64,000 nt of DNA from contig CAZOEL010000007.1 in the NCBI GenBank assembly GCA_964578835.1, positions 52,013 through 116,012 of the forward strand, given 5' to 3'. This document shows positions 62,022 to 64,000 of the stretch, piece by piece. Each line of letters begins with the position of its first letter. Positions within the stretch are counted from its first letter, which is position 1. The position numbers were made by a program, and so were the translations under genes. The DNA is from CAZOEL01 sp964578835. Its GTDB lineage: Bacteria > Desulfobacterota > Syntrophobacteria > Syntrophobacterales > Syntrophobacteraceae. The notes under the pieces were generated by a model, which was not told the DNA's origin, did not search any database, and was given only the letters and a program-made list of their open reading frames with translations.

Positions 62022-62161
62022 CAGCCAGTCTAAATTTGGGGCTCAGCCGGCCTGCTCTCATCAGAAATCAGATAGACTCGTCATTCCGGCGGTTTTTAAG
62101 CCGGAATGACGGACTGGGCTTATTTCCTTCCTCACCAGCATGATCGGATTTAGAATTGTCG
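62022..62161. mobile_element. MITE-like element, copy B (about 140 bp), inverted and decayed
   Basis: The reverse complement of this stretch aligns by eye with copy A along most of its length: end CAGCC-AGTCTAAATTTGG, GGCTCAGCC, CTCTCATC, a CGTCATTCCGGC palindrome, CACCAGCATG and end TTTAGAATTG. It has only one of the two inner hairpins, and its ends and target duplication are no longer perfect. It lies after the efflux operon; the remainder of 61953-62271 shows only the downstream gene's ribosome-binding site. Confidence 0.65.
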
Positions 62162-62271
62162 GCCGGGCCGATGGCGGAGTTGAATAGCGGGCGGGACGCG
62201 TTTAGATTAGAAGCATAAATTGAATTATTTATAAGTCAGCCCCCACTCTACAATTCAGAAGAGGGACGGAT

Positions 62272-63078
62272 ATGAATGATAAAGACATGCTCAGTCTTCG
62301 GGATATGCTTTTAACGAGACGAAAGGAGCTTCTCGACCGGGTGGAGAAGCTCGAATCCGGATGGCGGGAATTGAAACCGGTCGCAATGGAGCTCGAGGAA
62401 GAGGCTCAAAAGCTTAGTATTACCGAGCCGTTCGACAGGCTTGAAAAGGAGGGCAGGGAGCAGATCGAGCTTATCGATCTGGCGTTGAGGAAGATGTTTA
62501 CAGGCGATTACGGGATTTGTGAGGGTTGTGGCGACGATATATCTGTGAAAAGATTGGAAGCGATTCCATGGACGAGGCTGTGCATCGACTGCGCTCGTGG
62601 TCATGAGCGTGGACAGCAACCGCTCCTCGAGCCGGCCAGAGTGGCTGCATCGGCTCGATTGCCCGATGAATTTCAGGATCTGAGCCCTGGCCAGGTTCTT
62701 GAAGTGATTCGGGATCAGATAGAGCAGGACGGCCGGATCGATACCGAAGAGCTCAAGATAGTGCTGCAGAATGGGATAATCTATTTGGAAGGCGTCATTG
62801 CAAGCGTGCCGGAGCACCAGATCCTGATGCAGCTCTTGACGGACGTGCTCGGTTTTTCCTCGATAGTGGATCATCTGGCGATCAATGAAGTTTTTTGGGA
62901 AAGAGAAGACCGCACTCGCGACTCCGGTCCTTCCGGCCCGACAGCCAAGGATAGACTCTTCAACGACCAGGAAGATCTCACGGAGGATCTCTTCGAAGCC
63001 ACCTATCAGGATGACGATACGCCCTACAGCCCTCCCGACAAACCTCTTCCACATCAGGAGGAGCAACCATCGGGGTAA
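62272..63078 (+). CDS. DksA/TraR zinc-finger protein fused to a BON domain
   Basis: 268 residues. Residues 1-80 form a coiled coil whose tip reads EPFDRL where DksA has DPVDRA. The four-Cys finger is C83-x2-C86 and C104-x2-C107 (GICEGCGDDI, LCIDCARG). A BON-like domain follows (about 138-207: VLEVIRDQIEQDGRIDTEEL, VLQNGIIYLEGVIASVPEHQ), then an acidic, Pro-rich tail. DksA-type proteins bind the RNA polymerase secondary channel. Fusion to BON, usually an envelope or ligand-binding module, is unusual. No signal peptide, so cytoplasmic. It is followed 10 bp later by the pseudouridine synthase gene. Confidence 0.85.
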   Translation: MNDKDMLSLRDMLLTRRKELLDRVEKLESGWRELKPVAMELEEEAQKLSITEPFDRLEKEGREQIELIDLALRKMFTGDYGICEGCGDDISVKRLEAIPWTRLCIDCARGHERGQQPLLEPARVAASARLPDEFQDLSPGQVLEVIRDQIEQDGRIDTEELKIVLQNGIIYLEGVIASVPEHQILMQLLTDVLGFSSIVDHLAINEVFWEREDRTRDSGPSGPTAKDRLFNDQEDLTEDLFEATYQDDDTPYSPPDKPLPHQEEQPSG

Positions 63079-63088
63079 AAGATTGCAT

Positions 63089-63847
63089 ATGAAGAAAGCC
63101 GATCGAGAGCCGGTGCGGGAAATACCGGTGCTTGCCGCGGGAAAGGGCTGGGTGGCTGTGAACAAGCCTGCCGGAATGAGCGTCCACAACGACGCGGGGC
63201 GGGACCTTTGCTCCCGTGTGAGCGTCCTTGTGCGAAATGAGGCGGTTTTGCGAGAGTGTGTGGACGCGGACGCGGGGTTTGGAGTCCACCCCGTTCATCG
63301 TCTCGATAAGGAAACGAGCGGAGTGATTTTGCTTGCTCTTTCCCGCGAGACGTTTCGTTTTTTATCCAACCAGTTCGAAGCCCGCCAGGTAAAGAAACGA
63401 TACGTATCCCTTTTGCACGGTTTGCTTGAAGAGCCGGGAGTTGGCGGTCCCTGGGGGATATGGGAGTGGGCTCTCAGCGCGTCTGCGGGTGGACGGCTCA
63501 ATCCGCAGGGCTCTGGAAAACTCCTGGAAAGCTGCACCCGTTACCGCATTATGGGACAGAGCCTCCATTACACAATGGTGGAGCTAGAGCTCCTTTCCGG
63601 CCGCACCCACCAGATCCGCCGTCACGCGAAGCTTTCCGGGCATCCCGTGGTAGGCGACGCTCGATACGGGTCGGCGAGGGCGCTGAACTACCTCAAACGC
63701 AATCATTCCTTCGAGCGACTAGCGCTGCATGCACAGTCGCTTACTTTACGGTTTCTTTCGGGTCAGGAACCGCAGACGATCGAGACTCCTACGATTCCAG
63801 TCCAGATCCAGGACTTGTTTGAAAAAGATTCCATGGCGCGTGAGTAG
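63089..63847 (+). CDS. RluA-family pseudouridine synthase
   Basis: 252 residues. The catalytic Asp is in HRLDKETSGVILLA; VKKRYVSLLHG, GRTHQIRRHAKLSGHPVVGD and LALHAQSLTLRF are the other family motifs. No S4 domain. It isomerises uridines in rRNA or tRNA; the target cannot be given. The ATG at 63089 gives a normal N-terminus; the frame is open into the preceding gene. Probably cotranscribed with the DksA-BON gene. Confidence 0.92.
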   Translation: MKKADREPVREIPVLAAGKGWVAVNKPAGMSVHNDAGRDLCSRVSVLVRNEAVLRECVDADAGFGVHPVHRLDKETSGVILLALSRETFRFLSNQFEARQVKKRYVSLLHGLLEEPGVGGPWGIWEWALSASAGGRLNPQGSGKLLESCTRYRIMGQSLHYTMVELELLSGRTHQIRRHAKLSGHPVVGDARYGSARALNYLKRNHSFERLALHAQSLTLRFLSGQEPQTIETPTIPVQIQDLFEKDSMARE

Positions 63848-63951
63848 TGAAAGAGTGATGCCGGGCTGAATGTGCAATGGTCTTCGGGACTTCTATACTG
63901 GGATGATGAAAGTAGGACAAGACGGAAGCATCGTCTTCTTCCAGGTCTTGA

Positions 63952-63995
63952 GCCCCAAAGGGGCGCAACATCATAGCCCAGGGCAACGCCCTGGG
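63952..63995. repeat. Paired palindromes, probable edge of a dispersed repeat
   Basis: GCCCC-AAA-GGGGC (63952-63964) and CCCAGGGC-AAC-GCCCTGGG (63977-63995, perfect 8-bp stem) stand side by side at the window end, after the pseudouridine synthase gene. Similar paired palindromes recur in many genomes as intergenic repeats. It may continue beyond the window. Confidence 0.45.
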
Positions 63996-64000
63996 TATGG

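Noticed and set aside
1..64000. tRNA or rRNA genes, CRISPR arrays, prophage or transposase genes
   Set aside because: I looked in all spacers for tRNA T-arm-like sequences, regular direct repeats and transposase motifs and saw none; a covariance-model scan would be needed to be certain for small RNAs.

Overview
The window is a stretch of bacterial chromosome, most likely from a Desulfobacterota (former Deltaproteobacteria) genome of the Syntrophobacterales type. This is inferred from the style of the HisF, LeuA, UbiA-like and flagellar proteins; there is no rRNA here to confirm it. A run of 100 N at 24736-24835 shows that it is a draft assembly. I saw no tRNA, rRNA, CRISPR array, prophage or transposase gene.

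Layout: (1) 1-9.6 kb holds housekeeping genes: a K+-independent type membrane pyrophosphatase (hppA, cut by the window edge), a small two-helix ferritin-like protein, hisF-hisH, a GlnD-like protein whose nucleotidyltransferase motifs are lost, an ECHDC3-like enoyl-CoA hydratase homologue, a small membrane protein and a phosphomannomutase/phosphoglucomutase. (2) 9.6-33.6 kb is one continuous minus-strand flagellar island. Read in the direction of transcription it runs flgB-flgC-fliF-fliG-fliH-fliI-fliJ-motE-like, then fliK-flgD-short hook protein, then fliL-M-N-O-P-Q-R-flhB-flhA-flhF-flhG-fliA-FliL-like-DUF2802-like. Three sequences matching the sigma-54 (-24/-12) consensus sit exactly at the heads of these three blocks, and hairpins close the first two. 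fliE is missing from its usual place between flgC and fliF. (3) 33.9-39.2 kb is a plus-strand trio: TonB-dependent receptor, solute-binding protein of the ABC_sub_bind family with no permease or ATPase, and a hybrid sensor histidine kinase. It looks like a sensing module rather than a transporter. (4) 39.2-54.7 kb holds a UbiA-type prenyltransferase, an RlmD-type methyltransferase, a class A penicillin-binding protein, a TPR lipoprotein, an AI-2E family permease, leuA with a leucine-codon attenuator, a CCA-adding-type enzyme, a CBS-ACT protein, a queuosine-salvage (DUF2419) protein and an M1 aminopeptidase. (5) 55-64 kb holds a GlcG/HbpS-like secreted protein, a complete RND efflux operon flanked by two copies of a MITE-like element, a DksA-BON fusion and an RluA-family pseudouridine synthase.

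The points I rate highest are these. The assembly gap in fliK can be resolved from the sequence alone: a 328-bp exact repeat with a 363-bp period predicts 218 missing bases and restores one 976-residue FliK. The leu attenuator is complete, with leader peptide, terminator and pairing partner. A MITE carries perfect 15-bp inverted ends and a perfect 9-bp target duplication. The GlnD homologue keeps its HD and ACT domains but has lost the uridylyltransferase active site. The receptor, binding protein and kinase trio is a candidate for a little-described envelope-spanning sensory system.
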